Assembly (NCBI RefSeq): GCF_003970795.1 | Contig: NZ_RWKW01000099.1 | Location: forward strand, 1 to 56,492 | From: Aquibium carbonis | GTDB lineage: Bacteria > Pseudomonadota > Alphaproteobacteria > Rhizobiales > Rhizobiaceae | Length of the DNA: 56,492 nucleotides | Direction of reading: 5' to 3' | Shown: positions 26,617 to 37,852 of the stretch, in pieces | How positions within the stretch are numbered: position 1 is the stretch's first letter | Layout: the number at the start of each line of letters is the position of its first letter | Notes under the pieces: generated by a model | Database searches by the model: none | The model's input: only the letters and a program-made list of their open reading frames with translations | Told to the model about the DNA's origin: nothing | Made by a program: the position numbers and the translations under genes

Positions 26617-27690
26617 ATGAGACATTCATTGCCCGTTTTCGGGCTCGCATTGGCGTTTGCAATGGCGTTGTCATCCGGCAAGTCGATTGCCCAGGATGAC
26701 GTCGAACTGCTGCCCGACAACCTTCTCAACATCAAATCCGAAGCGATGACCGAGCCGGGCAAGTTCAAGAAGGACGGCCCCTACCGGATCGGTTGGTCGT
26801 TTCCGGGCGTCGGCAACACCTGGATCGTGCAGATGCACCAGGAAACCGAGTACGAAGCCGCAAACAACCCGCAGGTCAAGGAATTCATCTTCTCCGAGGC
26901 CAACTGGCAGCCCGCCAAGCAGGTGGCCGACATCGAGGACATCCTGACCAAGGGCGTCGATGCCCTGATCGTCGCGCCGATCGCCTTCCCGATGGTCAAG
27001 AAGCAGATCGAGGCGGCGATGGCCACCGGGATCCCGGTCATCACCTTCGGCGTCAGCAACGGCGCGGTGGAATCGGACGTCGAGATCATGGGCGCCGGAG
27101 AGTACTTCGGCGAGGTCGGCGGCACGTTCCTCAAGGAGAAGCTCGGCGGCAAGGGCACCATCTGGGCCATCCGCGGCGTCGCAGGCGTCGGCGAGGAACA
27201 GCTGCGCTACGACGGGTTCAGGCGCGCCATCGAAGGCACCGAGATCAAGATCGGCGCCGAGGTGTTCGGCGACTGGAACTACGCGAAGGCCAAGGGCCTC
27301 TGCGAGAACCTGGTCCTCTCGGGCCAGCCGGTCGACGGCATCTGGTCGTCCGGCGCCGAGATGACGCGTGCCTGCATCGAGGTGTTCCAGTCGGTCGGCA
27401 AGCCGCTGGTGCCGATGACCGGCGAAGGCAACAACGGGTTCTTCAAGACCTGGACGGAGTCGGGCGTCGAAGCCGTCTCGCCGGTGTTCACGCCCGGTCT
27501 CGGACCTGCGGTCCTGCGCGCGGCGGTCGCCCTGCTGGAAGGCAAGTCGTTGCACCGGACCTACTTCTCGGCGCCGGAGCCGCTGACCAATGCGGACATC
27601 GACAAGTACTTCCGTCCCGACCTCAACGATGCGTTCTGGGTTCCGTCGACCTTGCCCGAGGAAGAGCTTCAGAGGCTGTTCAAGCGCTGA
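26617..27690 (+). CDS. ABC importer sugar-binding protein (RbsB/type 1 PBP family)
   Basis: A 357-residue periplasmic protein with a signal peptide (LPVFGLALAFAMALSSGKSI; cleavage after SIAQ) and a type 1 periplasmic-binding fold: IGWSFPGVGNTWIVQMHQET, ADIEDILTKGVDALIVAP, and the hinge region GIPVITFGVSN. The ATG has a good GGGAGG site. It is the first gene of a five-gene operon with one RbsA-type ATPase and two permeases. No sugar kinase or isomerase is nearby, so the ligand could be a polyol, a purine-like compound or another small hydrophilic solute. Confidence 0.92.
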   Translation: MRHSLPVFGLALAFAMALSSGKSIAQDDVELLPDNLLNIKSEAMTEPGKFKKDGPYRIGWSFPGVGNTWIVQMHQETEYEAANNPQVKEFIFSEANWQPAKQVADIEDILTKGVDALIVAPIAFPMVKKQIEAAMATGIPVITFGVSNGAVESDVEIMGAGEYFGEVGGTFLKEKLGGKGTIWAIRGVAGVGEEQLRYDGFRRAIEGTEIKIGAEVFGDWNYAKAKGLCENLVLSGQPVDGIWSSGAEMTRACIEVFQSVGKPLVPMTGEGNNGFFKTWTESGVEAVSPVFTPGLGPAVLRAAVALLEGKSLHRTYFSAPEPLTNADIDKYFRPDLNDAFWVPSTLPEEELQRLFKR

Positions 27691-27718
27691 TCGGGCTCCG
27701 ACGCATCGAGGCCGGCCG

Positions 27719-29286
<1,568 letters not shown>

Positions 29287-29290
<4 letters not shown>

Positions 29291-30219
29291 TCGGCGGCTC
29301 CGCTTCGAGATCGTCGCGATCCGGCATCGGCATCATCACGGTCGCCTTGCCGCTGTCCATGTTCGTCCTGCTGTCGTTTGCCGCGCCGAGTTTCTTCACG
29401 GGGCAGAACATCGGCAACATCAGCAACCAGATCGCCGCGCTCCTGATCACGTCGCTCGGACAGTTGATCGTCGCCATCAGCGGCGGCGTCGATCTTTCCG
29501 TCGGCTCCACCTTGAGCCTGACGAGCGCGATCATCGTGTCCTTCGATCCGTCGATCGTCATTCCGCTCGCCCTGTTCGCCGGATGCTGCATCGGGGTCGT
29601 GAACGGGGTCGGCGTGGCGGTGTTCGGCGTGCATCCCCTGGTCATGACGCTCGCGACGGCGACCTTCGTCCAGGGCCTGACGTTCCTCGTCCTGCCGACG
29701 CCGGGCGGTGTCGTCCCGCCGGCGATCGAACGGCTCGCGGAGAGCCCCATCTCCGGCCTGCCGGGCTCGCTGCTGTGGTGTGCGGCGGCGATCCTGTTCT
29801 TCTGGCTCCTGCTGTCGCGATCGTCCTTCGGATTGAGGCTCTACGCCATCGGCGCAAATCCGCGCAACGCGGCCCTCAACGGCGTCAAGGTCGTCGCCCC
29901 CATCATCACCTGCTACGTGCTGTGCTCCCTGTCGGCGGTGGCCGCGGGCGTGTTCCTGACGGCCCGCGTCTCGACCGGCGATCCGACCGTCGGGGCGTCG
30001 TTCGGTCTCGATTCGGTCACCGTGATCGCGCTCGGCGGCGTCCAGCTTTCGGGTGGAATCGGCAGCGTACCCGGCGTGATCCTGGGCGCGATCACGCTTG
30101 GGCTCGCCACCAACGGCATGAATCTGCTCGGTGTTTCGCCCTTCCTGCGAATGGCGGCGACCGGCCTTCTGTTGCTGGGCGCGATCAGCCTCCAGCGCCG
30201 CAAGACGATCGGGGTCTGA
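29287..30219 (+). CDS. ABC importer permease 1 (RbsC family)
   Basis: A 310-residue membrane protein with 8-10 hydrophobic segments and the RbsC motifs ALLITSLGQLIVAISGGVDL, VGSTLSLT and FGLRLYAIGANPRNAALNGV. It starts at GTG 29287, overlapping the ATPase stop (GTGA). It pairs with the second permease, which differs clearly in sequence, suggesting a heterodimeric channel. Confidence 0.94.
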
Positions 30220-30223
30220 CACG

Positions 30224-31189
30224 ATGGCGATGCTCGAGACACCCCGGGAACGACCCGGCTATCGGCTCCTGTCGGCGGCAACCGCATTGCCGATCGCCTA
30301 TGTCGGCACGCTGCTGCTTCTGCTGTGTGCGTACATGTTCCGGCCGGCGCTCTTGTCGCCCATGCTGCTGATGCTCATCATCCGGCAGGCGGCCCCGCTC
30401 GGGGTCGCGGTCATCGGCCAGTCGCTCTGCATACGCATCCTGTCGATCGACCTGTCCTTCGGCGGCGTCGCGATGGGGGTCAGCTATATCCTGACCAGCG
30501 GTTATGTTCCGGGCAACCAGGCCGTGCTGATCGGCGGCAGCCTGCTGTTCGGCGCGGCCGTCGGCCTGGCGAATGCCTTCTTCATCGTGCGCCTGCGCGC
30601 CTCCTCGGTCATCGTCACGCTGGCGATGGGTCTGCTGCTGACGGGGATCGTCATCGCCTTCAGCCAGTTCCGCGCGCCGGGAGATGCGCCCGCGTTGTTG
30701 AAATACATCGGCCAGACGCGCATCTGGAACGTGCCGCTCGCGCCGCTCGTCTGGTTCGCCCTGCTGATCCCGATCGGCTGGTACCTGAAAAGATCCGTGC
30801 TCGGCCAGTATATCGACGCCATCGGCGCCAACCCGCGTGCCGCCCATGCGACCGGCATCCCCTATGCGTCCGTCGTCGTGCTGGTCCACGTCGCCTCCAG
30901 CCTCTTCGCGGTCGTGAGCGCCTTCCTGCTGGTGGGATTCGTGGGCATGGGAAGCCTGGACATCGGCCGCGATCTCGCGCTGAACTCCCTGGCCGCGGTC
31001 ATCCTGGGCGGCGTGACCTTCGGGTCCGGGCGAGGAGGCATTCTCGGTCCGGCGGTCGCAGCCTTCATGCTGACCTTCCTGTTCAACCTGCTGACCAGCT
31101 TTGGTCTCGGGGAGCCGAGCAAGCTCATGCTGCAGGGCGCCATCATCGCCATGGCGGCGATCGCCTATTCCGCAAGAACCAGAAACTGA
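30224..31189 (+). CDS. ABC importer permease 2 (RbsC family)
   Basis: A 321-residue permease of the same family with about nine membrane segments; motifs VAVIGQSLCIRILSIDLSFG and YIDAIGANPRAAHATGI. The glycine-rich ISGGxDLS motif of permease 1 is replaced by RILSIDLSFGG. It starts 4 bp after the permease 1 stop at ATG 30224. Two non-identical permeases occur in several RbsC-type importers, so the second copy is likely functional. Confidence 0.93.
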   Translation: MAMLETPRERPGYRLLSAATALPIAYVGTLLLLLCAYMFRPALLSPMLLMLIIRQAAPLGVAVIGQSLCIRILSIDLSFGGVAMGVSYILTSGYVPGNQAVLIGGSLLFGAAVGLANAFFIVRLRASSVIVTLAMGLLLTGIVIAFSQFRAPGDAPALLKYIGQTRIWNVPLAPLVWFALLIPIGWYLKRSVLGQYIDAIGANPRAAHATGIPYASVVVLVHVASSLFAVVSAFLLVGFVGMGSLDIGRDLALNSLAAVILGGVTFGSGRGGILGPAVAAFMLTFLFNLLTSFGLGEPSKLMLQGAIIAMAAIAYSARTRN

Positions 31190-31199
31190 GGAGATTCTC

Positions 31200-31958
31200 A
31201 TGACAACGATCATGCCCGGCGCCGAACCGTTCCGCTTCGATGGCGACAAGGCGTCCGTCCTCGTGCTGCACGGCTTCACCGGCACGACCCAGAGCATGCG
31301 CTACGTCGGCGAGCAGCTGAACAAGCGCTATGGCTTTACCGCCAGCGGCCCGCGTCTCGCCGGCCACGGCACATCGGTCGACGACATGGAAACGACCGGC
31401 TATCTCGACTGGCTGAACTCGGCCGAGGAAGCGCTCAAGGCGCTGGCGGCGGAAGGTCGTCCGGTCTTCGTCCTTGGCCTGTCGATGGGCGGCTCGATCA
31501 TCCTGAACCTGGCGGCCCGGTTCGGCGACATCGTCAAGGGCGCCATTTCCGTCAACGCGCCGGCGCTGTTTCTCGGCCCCGACATGGCGACCCTGCTGTG
31601 CGACCCGAACGCACCGGCCCGCACGCCCGGCATCGGCTCCGACATCAAGGCGCCTGGCGTGGTGGAACTGGCCTATCCGGAGGTGCCGGTCGGCCGCCTG
31701 CGGGAGGGACACCTGCTGTTCGGCCTGACCACCAACCTGCTGCCGAGGATCACGTGCCCCACGATGGTCATCCAGTCACGCGAAGATCACGTCGTGCCGG
31801 CTCGAAACGCCCTCGACATCGTCAATGCCCTGACGAGCTGCGACCATGTCCGTCTTCTCTGGCTCAACGAATCCTATCACGTCGCCACGCTCGACAACGA
31901 CAAGGACGCGATCGTCACCCACGCGGGCGAGTTCATCCGCTTCCTGCTGGAGCACTGA
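31200..31958 (+). CDS. Alpha/beta hydrolase, Est30/monoacylglycerol-lipase-like carboxylesterase
   Basis: A 252-residue cytoplasmic serine hydrolase with a full catalytic triad: S95 in GLSMGG, D196 in SREDHVVP, H227 in ESYHVATLD; the oxyanion region is HGFTGTT (24-30). The start at 31200 has GAGGAG 6-11 nt upstream and lies 10 bp after permease 2. Sequence type is closest to Est30-like carboxylesterases. As the last gene of the ABC operon it probably hydrolyses an ester or acylated form of the imported compound. Confidence 0.9.
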   Translation: MTTIMPGAEPFRFDGDKASVLVLHGFTGTTQSMRYVGEQLNKRYGFTASGPRLAGHGTSVDDMETTGYLDWLNSAEEALKALAAEGRPVFVLGLSMGGSIILNLAARFGDIVKGAISVNAPALFLGPDMATLLCDPNAPARTPGIGSDIKAPGVVELAYPEVPVGRLREGHLLFGLTTNLLPRITCPTMVIQSREDHVVPARNALDIVNALTSCDHVRLLWLNESYHVATLDNDKDAIVTHAGEFIRFLLEH

Positions 31959-31970
31959 CGGCACGGCGGC

Positions 31971-32003
31971 GGCATCGGCCCGGGACCGATCCGGGCCGAT
32001 GCC
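31971..32003. terminator. Hairpin terminator between convergent operons
   Basis: A perfect 13-bp stem (GGCATCGGCCCGG and its complement) with a 7-nt loop lies between the hydrolase stop and the quiC stop. It is symmetric and can serve both transcripts. No T-run follows. Confidence 0.65.
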
Positions 32004-32071
32004 TCAGCGCCTGCCGCTGACGAGCACGCACCCGCGACGCGTCTTCCGGGCCCTGGCCGGAAGACCAGACG

Positions 32072-33964
32072 TCAGGTCCTGGGCATTCCCTTCGGCCGCA
32101 TCCGCCGCTTCTGGGCGGCGATGCGGAACGGGGCGTTCGGTCCGCCATACCCGTCATAGTGACCGCGGCGTTCCACGACCTCGAAGAAGAAACCCTCGCC
32201 GACGATCGGGCTGTAGATCTGGAAGTACTCCCCGGCCTCGTCGCGATCGTAGAGGATGTTTTCGTCGCGCAACCGGTCGGCGAAGTCCGGATCGAGCCCG
32301 AAGCGGGCTTCGAGATCGTCGTAGTAGTTCTGCGAAATGACCAGCGGCTCCAGTCCGTTCGCCTTGAGCGCCGCGGCCGCTGCAAAGATGTCATCGGTGG
32401 CGAAGGCGATATGCTGGATCGCCGAGCCGAAGGTCTCGGCGATGAAATGGCCGGCCAGCGTGCGGCGGTTCTCGGCGCCGTTCAACGTCAGCCGCAGACT
32501 GCCGTCGGCATTGCCGATCGCCTGGCTGCGCACCAGCCCGGCCGGATCGACGATGTCGACCATCGGCGTTTTCTTCATCCGGAAGATCGAGGTGTAGAAC
32601 AGGCCCCAGCTCAGCATCTCCTCGTATTCCATCGTCTGGGCGACGTGGTCGATGCGCGACAGTCCGACGTCGGAAGCCGCTGCAATGCCGGCGACCGGCT
32701 CGAACTCGATCTCCCAGACACGGGCAAGGTCGGAGCCGCCGTCGATGAAGTAGAGGATGCCGCCGCCGAGCCCATGGATCGCCGGGATGGCGAGTTCGCC
32801 CGGCCCAGGCGCCTGTTCGAAGATCTCCGCACCGAGTGACCGCGCCCGCGCGACCGTGGCCTGCGCATCGTCGACCCTGAGGCCGACGGCATAGGCGGAG
32901 GTGCCGCGCACCAGGAAGGACGAATGGGCGAAGCCCTCCCGTTCGGTGTTGACGACGAGGTTGATCCCGCCCTGGCGGTAAAGCGTCACCGCCTTGGACC
33001 TGTGACGGCCGGCCACTCGGAAACCGAGCGCCGAAAACAGCATGCCGAGGCGCTGCGCCTCGTCCGCGTCGGCGGCGAACTCGACGAACTCCACACCCTC
33101 GACGTTCATGCGATCGGGCATGTCGAGCGTCTCGATCGCGACATCGGGTTCGAGCCGCCGCACCTGGTCCATCAGCGCCACCAGCGAGCGCCTGCCGTCG
33201 ACGGCGATCGAGCGTGGCGAACCGCCGCGAAACTGGTCGTTGAACACCTCCAGCGACAGCGTGCCGGCATAGCCCGTGGCGGCCACGGCGCGCATGAAGT
33301 CGGTGACGGGCAGGTCGCCCTCGCCCGGCATGTTGCGGAAATGACGGCTCCAGTAGAGCAGGTCCATTTCGATCTGCGGGGCGTCGGCCAGCTGGACGAT
33401 GAAGATGCGGTCACCGGGAATGGAACGGATGGAGTTCGGATCGATCCGGCGCGCGAGCGTGTGGAAGGAATCGAGGATCAGGCCGATGTTCTCGTGGTCG
33501 GCGCGGCGCACGACCTCCCAGGCGTCGCGGTGATCGCTGACGTGGCGGCCCCAGGCAAGCGCCTCGTAACCGACGCGCAGTCCGCGTTTGGCGGCGCGCT
33601 CGCCGAGTTCGCGAAAGTCGGCGGCCGCACGGTCGATGCCGCCAAGCGCCAACGGCGAGACGTTGGAGCAGACCAGCATCAGGTCGGTGCCGAGTTCCGC
33701 CATCAGGTCGAACTTGCGTTCCGCGCGGTCGAAGCCGCGGCCGCGTTGCGGCTCCGGCATGCCCTCGAAGTCGCGGAACGGCTGGAACAGCGTGATCTCG
33801 AGCCCATGGTCGCGGACCATGCGGCCGACATCGGCGGGCGACCCGTCGAAGGCGAGGAAATCATTCTCGAAGATCTCGACCCCGTCGAACCCCGCGGCGG
33901 CGATCGCTTCGAGCTTCTCGCGCAAGTCGCCGCTGATCGAAACCGTGGCGATGGAGGTCTTCAT
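32072..33964 (-). CDS. quiC: Fused 3-dehydroshikimate dehydratase / 4-hydroxyphenylpyruvate dioxygenase-like protein (QuiC type)
   Basis: A 630-residue two-domain protein. Residues 1-280 form a sugar-phosphate isomerase-like TIM barrel with metal ligands E134, D165, Q191 and E239 (GYEALAWGR, LILDSFH, VQLADAP, LEVFN), the dehydroshikimate dehydratase pattern that yields protocatechuate. Residues 290-630 form an HPPD-like tandem VOC domain with a 2-His-1-Glu iron site (H440, H518, E595). This fusion is the known bacterial QuiC architecture; the function of its second domain is less certain. It is the last gene of the aroE-TRAP-lactonase operon, 107 bp after a dctP gene. Confidence 0.93.
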   Translation of the reverse strand: MKTSIATVSISGDLREKLEAIAAAGFDGVEIFENDFLAFDGSPADVGRMVRDHGLEITLFQPFRDFEGMPEPQRGRGFDRAERKFDLMAELGTDLMLVCSNVSPLALGGIDRAAADFRELGERAAKRGLRVGYEALAWGRHVSDHRDAWEVVRRADHENIGLILDSFHTLARRIDPNSIRSIPGDRIFIVQLADAPQIEMDLLYWSRHFRNMPGEGDLPVTDFMRAVAATGYAGTLSLEVFNDQFRGGSPRSIAVDGRRSLVALMDQVRRLEPDVAIETLDMPDRMNVEGVEFVEFAADADEAQRLGMLFSALGFRVAGRHRSKAVTLYRQGGINLVVNTEREGFAHSSFLVRGTSAYAVGLRVDDAQATVARARSLGAEIFEQAPGPGELAIPAIHGLGGGILYFIDGGSDLARVWEIEFEPVAGIAAASDVGLSRIDHVAQTMEYEEMLSWGLFYTSIFRMKKTPMVDIVDPAGLVRSQAIGNADGSLRLTLNGAENRRTLAGHFIAETFGSAIQHIAFATDDIFAAAAALKANGLEPLVISQNYYDDLEARFGLDPDFADRLRDENILYDRDEAGEYFQIYSPIVGEGFFFEVVERRGHYDGYGGPNAPFRIAAQKRRMRPKGMPRT

Positions 33965-34071
33965 GTCGGGTGTCCGTTCCTGCGCATGATGCCCGCCGAC
34001 CTGAGCCGGCGGATTGGAGGCAGGCGAGACGACGCCCCCCGACGCCGCCTCGCCCTAACCGCCCGAAGTGA

Positions 34072-35052
34072 TCAGAGTGCGTTGATCTTGTCGAGCGCAC
34101 CCTCCGGCCAGGAGGCCGAGAGAGGCGATTCCTGGTACTTCTTCTGGGCGAAATCCTGGAAAGCCTTGACGTCGGGGGTGTAGACCTTGAGGCCTTCGCC
34201 TTCGAAGAACGCGACGAGCTCCGCTTCCTGCTTCAGATACTCCGCATTGCTCGAATCAAACGCCTTCTTCGCTGCCATGCGCATGCGCTCCTGCTGCTCC
34301 GGAGACAAGGCGTCGAAAACCTTCGAGCTGACGATCAGGATGCCGAAGCCGACATTGTGGCCGGTCAGCACGATCTGGTCGGTGACCTCGTGGAACTTCA
34401 TCGCCTTGTTGTTCGGCAGCGGATTGTCCTGTGCATCGACGACGCCGGTCTGGAGCGAGGTGTAGAGCTCGGAGTAGGCGATCGGGATCGGGTTGGCGCC
34501 GATCGCCTCGCCCAGGAACTGCCAGCTTTCGCCGCCCGGCATGCGCAGCTTGATGCCCGCCATGTCGGCCGGCGTGTTGATCTGCTTGTCGCCGCGCAGG
34601 TTGAGATGGCGCGTGCCGTAATAGGCCGGCGCCAGGATCTCGACGCCGAGCTTCTCGCGCGCGATCTGCCTGAACTGGTCGCCGACCTCGCTGTCGAAGA
34701 CGGCCTTCAGATGCGCTTCGTCACGGATGACGTAGGCGGCGCCGAGAATGTCGAACTCCGGCGCCTGCTTGGCGAAGTCCGACGGCGGCAGGAGCGCCAT
34801 CTGCGCATTGCCGCGCTGGATCGCGGTCAGTTCGGTGCCCTGCTTGAAGAGTGTGCCGTTGAAATAGGGCTTGAAGTCGAACTCGTCGCCGATCTCTGTG
34901 GCGAAGATCTCCGTCATGGCGACCGAACGCGGAACGTCGGGCGAATTCACGTCCGGGAAGATCAGTTCGATCTTGGATTGCGCCGAAGCACCCGCGGCGC
35001 CGGCGAGCAGCATGGCACCTGCGGCGATGGATCTGATTGCGTGGAAACTCAT
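34072..35052 (-). CDS. dctP: TRAP substrate-binding protein, second copy in the shikimate operon
   Basis: A 326-residue DctP with a signal peptide ending AGASA-QSK (about residue 24). It is highly similar to the DctP at 37853-38839: both share GTRHLNLRGD, LRMPGGE-x-WQF, AQDNPL and MKFHEVTDQIVLTGH, and the C-terminal LDKINAL, so the two are recent paralogues. Its start overlaps the SMP-30 stop by 4 bp (ATGA). There is no second set of permease genes, so both probably use the single DctQM pair and widen its solute range. Confidence 0.92.
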   Translation of the reverse strand: MSFHAIRSIAAGAMLLAGAAGASAQSKIELIFPDVNSPDVPRSVAMTEIFATEIGDEFDFKPYFNGTLFKQGTELTAIQRGNAQMALLPPSDFAKQAPEFDILGAAYVIRDEAHLKAVFDSEVGDQFRQIAREKLGVEILAPAYYGTRHLNLRGDKQINTPADMAGIKLRMPGGESWQFLGEAIGANPIPIAYSELYTSLQTGVVDAQDNPLPNNKAMKFHEVTDQIVLTGHNVGFGILIVSSKVFDALSPEQQERMRMAAKKAFDSSNAEYLKQEAELVAFFEGEGLKVYTPDVKAFQDFAQKKYQESPLSASWPEGALDKINAL

Positions 35053-35975
35053 GTCTTTCCTCCCTGAGGTTGAACGGTGGCAGTCTTTGTCGTCTGGCCG
35101 AACCGGTTCTCCGGCAGCCCTTGTCCCGCGCCATGAACTGCAAACAGCGCGCCGGCCAGTGGCTCGGCGGCACGTTGCTGCGGCGTGAGGAACTTCGTGG
35201 CGCTCGTCACGTAGAGCGTCTTCAGGTCGTCGCCGCCAAAACAAAGGCAGGTCGGATTGGTGACGGGCAACGGTATCGTCCGGTCGACGGCCCCGTCGGG
35301 TCGATGCCGGACGATGCGTCCGCCGGCGAAGAAGGCCATCCAGATACAGCCATCGACGTCGACGCAGGCCCCGTCCGGCCGCTCGCCGGTCGCCGTGTGA
35401 TCGGCAAACACCCGCCGATTGGTGATGGCCCCGTCGTGCATGTCGAGATCGAAGGCGAAGCCGAGATGGCGGCGCGTGTCGGTGAAGTAGAGCGTTCGGC
35501 CATCGGGCGAAAACGCGATCCCGTTGGAGACGATGACGTCTTCGGCCATCCGTGTTGTGCTGCCGTCCGGATCGATCCGGTAGAGCCCGCCGGCGGGTCG
35601 GTGCAACTGGTTGTCCATCGTGCCGACCCAGAACCGGCCCCGCGCGTCGACGCGTCCGTCGTTCAGCCGGTTGTCGAGGCCGGGCTCCACCGCGGACAGG
35701 TCGGTTCGGGCGCCGGTCCCGAGATCGAGCGCGTAGAGGCTGAGATCCTCGGCCAGCAATCGCCGGCCGTCGGCCATCAGCGCCTGCGTTCCGGCGAAGG
35801 TGCCGGGCAGCCGGGTCAGGCCGTCGATGCCGGTCGCGGGATCGAACCAGCGCAGCTTCGGCTGCTCGATGTCCAGCCACCAGAGCCTTCGCGTGCGTTC
35901 GCACCAGAGCGGCGTTTCGCCGAGCTGGTCCTGCCCGATGACCGCAACGTCGATGCTGATGCTGTGACCGCTCAT
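35049..35975 (-). CDS. SMP-30/gluconolactonase family lactonase
   Basis: A 308-residue six-bladed propeller lactonase. Metal residues are visible: E20 (LGETPLW), N151 (VSNGIAFSPD) and D201 (ERPDGACVD), with N105 in RLNDGRVDARG. It starts 7 bp after dctM and overlaps the following dctP by 4 bp, so it is cotranscribed with the transporter. In a quinate/shikimate operon it may open a lactone such as a quinide or muconolactone-type compound, or act on another sugar lactone. It is distinct from the SMP-30 gene at 4363. Confidence 0.9.
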   Translation of the reverse strand: MSGHSISIDVAVIGQDQLGETPLWCERTRRLWWLDIEQPKLRWFDPATGIDGLTRLPGTFAGTQALMADGRRLLAEDLSLYALDLGTGARTDLSAVEPGLDNRLNDGRVDARGRFWVGTMDNQLHRPAGGLYRIDPDGSTTRMAEDVIVSNGIAFSPDGRTLYFTDTRRHLGFAFDLDMHDGAITNRRVFADHTATGERPDGACVDVDGCIWMAFFAGGRIVRHRPDGAVDRTIPLPVTNPTCLCFGGDDLKTLYVTSATKFLTPQQRAAEPLAGALFAVHGAGQGLPENRFGQTTKTATVQPQGGKT

Positions 35976-35982
35976 CCTGCGC

Positions 35983-37284
35983 CTAGCCCTGGTAGCCGAG
36001 GAGCCGGGGCAGGAACAGCACCAGGTCCGGCACGAACGTGACGATCGCGAGCGCCGCGAACAGCGCGTAGAGGAACGGCATCAGGTCGCGGATGATGGCC
36101 GATAGCGGCGCCTTGGTGATGTTCTGCACGACGAAGAGCAGCAGCCCGTAGGGCGGCGTCACCAGGCCGATCATCGAGTTGACGACGACGACGACGCCGA
36201 AATGCACGGGATCGATGCCGAGCGCCTGCACCGTTGGAATGAAGATCGGAACGATGATCAGGAGAATCGCGCCGCCTTCCAGCACGCAGCCGAGCACCAG
36301 CAGAAGCAGGTTGATCACGATCAGGAAGCCGACCTGCGACAGTTCGAACTGCTGCAGCCAGCCGGCCAGCATGTCCGGCACGTTTTCGCGGGTGATGACG
36401 TAGTTGAAGGCCAGCGATCCGGCGATCAGGATGCCGATGTTGGCTGTCGAGCGGCCGCTCGACAAGAGTGCGCCGTAGAACTGGCCGAAATTGACCGACC
36501 GGTAGAAGACCACCGACACCAGAAGCGCATAGGCCGCGGCCGCGGCCGCCGCCTCGGTCGGCGTCATCACGCCGCCATAGATGCCGCCGAGCAGGATCAC
36601 CGGCAGCAGCAGCGCCGGGATGGCGCGAAACGTCACCCCGGGAATGGCCCGCATCGGCACGGCTTCGTCGACCGGAAAGCGCCGGCGACGCGCCAGCCAG
36701 GCGTTCATCAGGATGAGGACCACGCCCATCATGAGGCCCGGAAGCATGCCCGCCGCGAAGAGGTAGCCGATGGAGGTGTCGGAAACGAGGGCGTAGAGCA
36801 CCATCGGGATCGAAGGCGGGATGATCGGGCCGATGGTGGCCGATGCCGCCGTGATCGCCGCGGCATAGCTCGGCGTGTATTTCCCGTCCTTGGTCATCAT
36901 GTTGATGATGATGCGGCCCATGCCGACCGCGTCGGCGAGCGCCGAGCCGGACATGCCCGAGAAGATCAGGCTGGAAACCACGTTGACGTGCCCGAGCCCG
37001 CCCCGGAAGCGGCCGACCAGCGCCTGCGAGAATCGCAGCAGGCGATCGGCCAGACTGCCGACGTTCATGATGTCGGCGGCCAGGATGAACAGCGGGATGG
37101 CCAGCAGCGTGTAGCTGTTGAACAGGCCCTGCAGCATGGTTTCGGCGGCGATCGAGGTGTCGAAGCCGGCCAGCGCCAGGTAGAGGATCGTTCCGCAGAT
37201 CATCGCCTCGCCGATCGGCAAGGCGAAGACCGCCAGCACGAAGATCAGCCCAAGCGCTGCGCCCATGGGGTCAAGCATGCTCAT
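35983..37284 (-). CDS. dctM: TRAP transporter large permease (DctM family)
   Basis: A 433-residue permease with about 12 membrane segments; motifs IPLFILAADIMNVGSLADRL, MSGSALADAVGMGRIII and GPIIPPSIPMVLYALV. It overlaps the end of dctQ by 14 bp. It translocates the solute delivered by one or both DctP proteins of this operon. Context (aroE, quiC) suggests quinate, shikimate or 3-dehydroshikimate. Confidence 0.95.
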   Translation of the reverse strand: MSMLDPMGAALGLIFVLAVFALPIGEAMICGTILYLALAGFDTSIAAETMLQGLFNSYTLLAIPLFILAADIMNVGSLADRLLRFSQALVGRFRGGLGHVNVVSSLIFSGMSGSALADAVGMGRIIINMMTKDGKYTPSYAAAITAASATIGPIIPPSIPMVLYALVSDTSIGYLFAAGMLPGLMMGVVLILMNAWLARRRRFPVDEAVPMRAIPGVTFRAIPALLLPVILLGGIYGGVMTPTEAAAAAAAYALLVSVVFYRSVNFGQFYGALLSSGRSTANIGILIAGSLAFNYVITRENVPDMLAGWLQQFELSQVGFLIVINLLLLVLGCVLEGGAILLIIVPIFIPTVQALGIDPVHFGVVVVVNSMIGLVTPPYGLLLFVVQNITKAPLSAIIRDLMPFLYALFAALAIVTFVPDLVLFLPRLLGYQG

Positions 37285-37792
37285 CGGACACCGGTGCTTC
37301 TAGAGGATCCTGGTGGCTCGGGCGGCCCTGGATCGCCCGCCAGACGGACATCAGGGATCGGATGACCACCGCGATCGCAAAGGGAATGTAGATGGAGAAG
37401 ACGATGTCGAAGCGGATGCGCAGGAAGGACGTCCGCTCGATCGCCATGAAAGTCACGAAATCCCAGGCCTTCGGGATCGACCAGGCGAAGATGCCGGCGC
37501 AGGCGAGCCCTGCCAGAACGTCCATCACGCGGCGCGCGGTCGGTGGAACCAGCTGGTAGACGATGTCCAGCCGGATCGCGTCGTCGGCCTTCACCACGAA
37601 GGTGTAGCCGAAGAAGATGCCCCACAGCCAGGCGATGGTGACGTACTCGACCGTCCAGCCGAGCGGCAGGTTCAGGAAGTAGCGGAAGACGATCTGCACG
37701 ATGAAGGCCGCGAACATGCTGCCGAGCAGCAGCGCGAGGATGTTTTCCGCGCGCCGGCCGAGCCACCGTCCCAGGCTGTTCAGTTTGTCCAT
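37271..37792 (-). CDS. dctQ: TRAP transporter small permease (DctQ family)
   Basis: A 173-residue protein with four membrane segments; LPLGWTVEYVTIAWLWGIFF is the family core. The C-terminal 20 residues are polar and overlap the dctM start. It is separated from the upstream dctP by 60 bp containing a strong hairpin, which would lower membrane-subunit expression relative to the binding protein. Confidence 0.93.
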   Translation of the reverse strand: MDKLNSLGRWLGRRAENILALLLGSMFAAFIVQIVFRYFLNLPLGWTVEYVTIAWLWGIFFGYTFVVKADDAIRLDIVYQLVPPTARRVMDVLAGLACAGIFAWSIPKAWDFVTFMAIERTSFLRIRFDIVFSIYIPFAIAVVIRSLMSVWRAIQGRPSHQDPLEAPVSDEHA

Positions 37793-37808
37793 CTCGTTTC
37801 CCCCTGCA

Positions 37809-37839
37809 AACCGCGCCGGCCGCCGCCGCCGGCGCGGTT
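37809..37839 (-). terminator. Intercistronic hairpin between dctP and dctQ
   Basis: AACCGCGCCGGC (37809-37820) pairs perfectly with GCCGGCGCGGTT (37828-37839), a 12-bp stem with a 7-nt loop. No U-tract follows, so it is more likely a partial terminator or 3'-end stabiliser of dctP mRNA, a usual way to obtain excess binding protein. Confidence 0.6.
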
Positions 37840-37852
37840 CAGGCCCGCCGCG

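Noticed and set aside
26490-26768. Minus-strand frame of 92 codons over the ABC operon promoter
   Set aside because: It overlaps the start and signal peptide of the binding-protein gene, has no ribosome-binding site and shows no recognisable domain.
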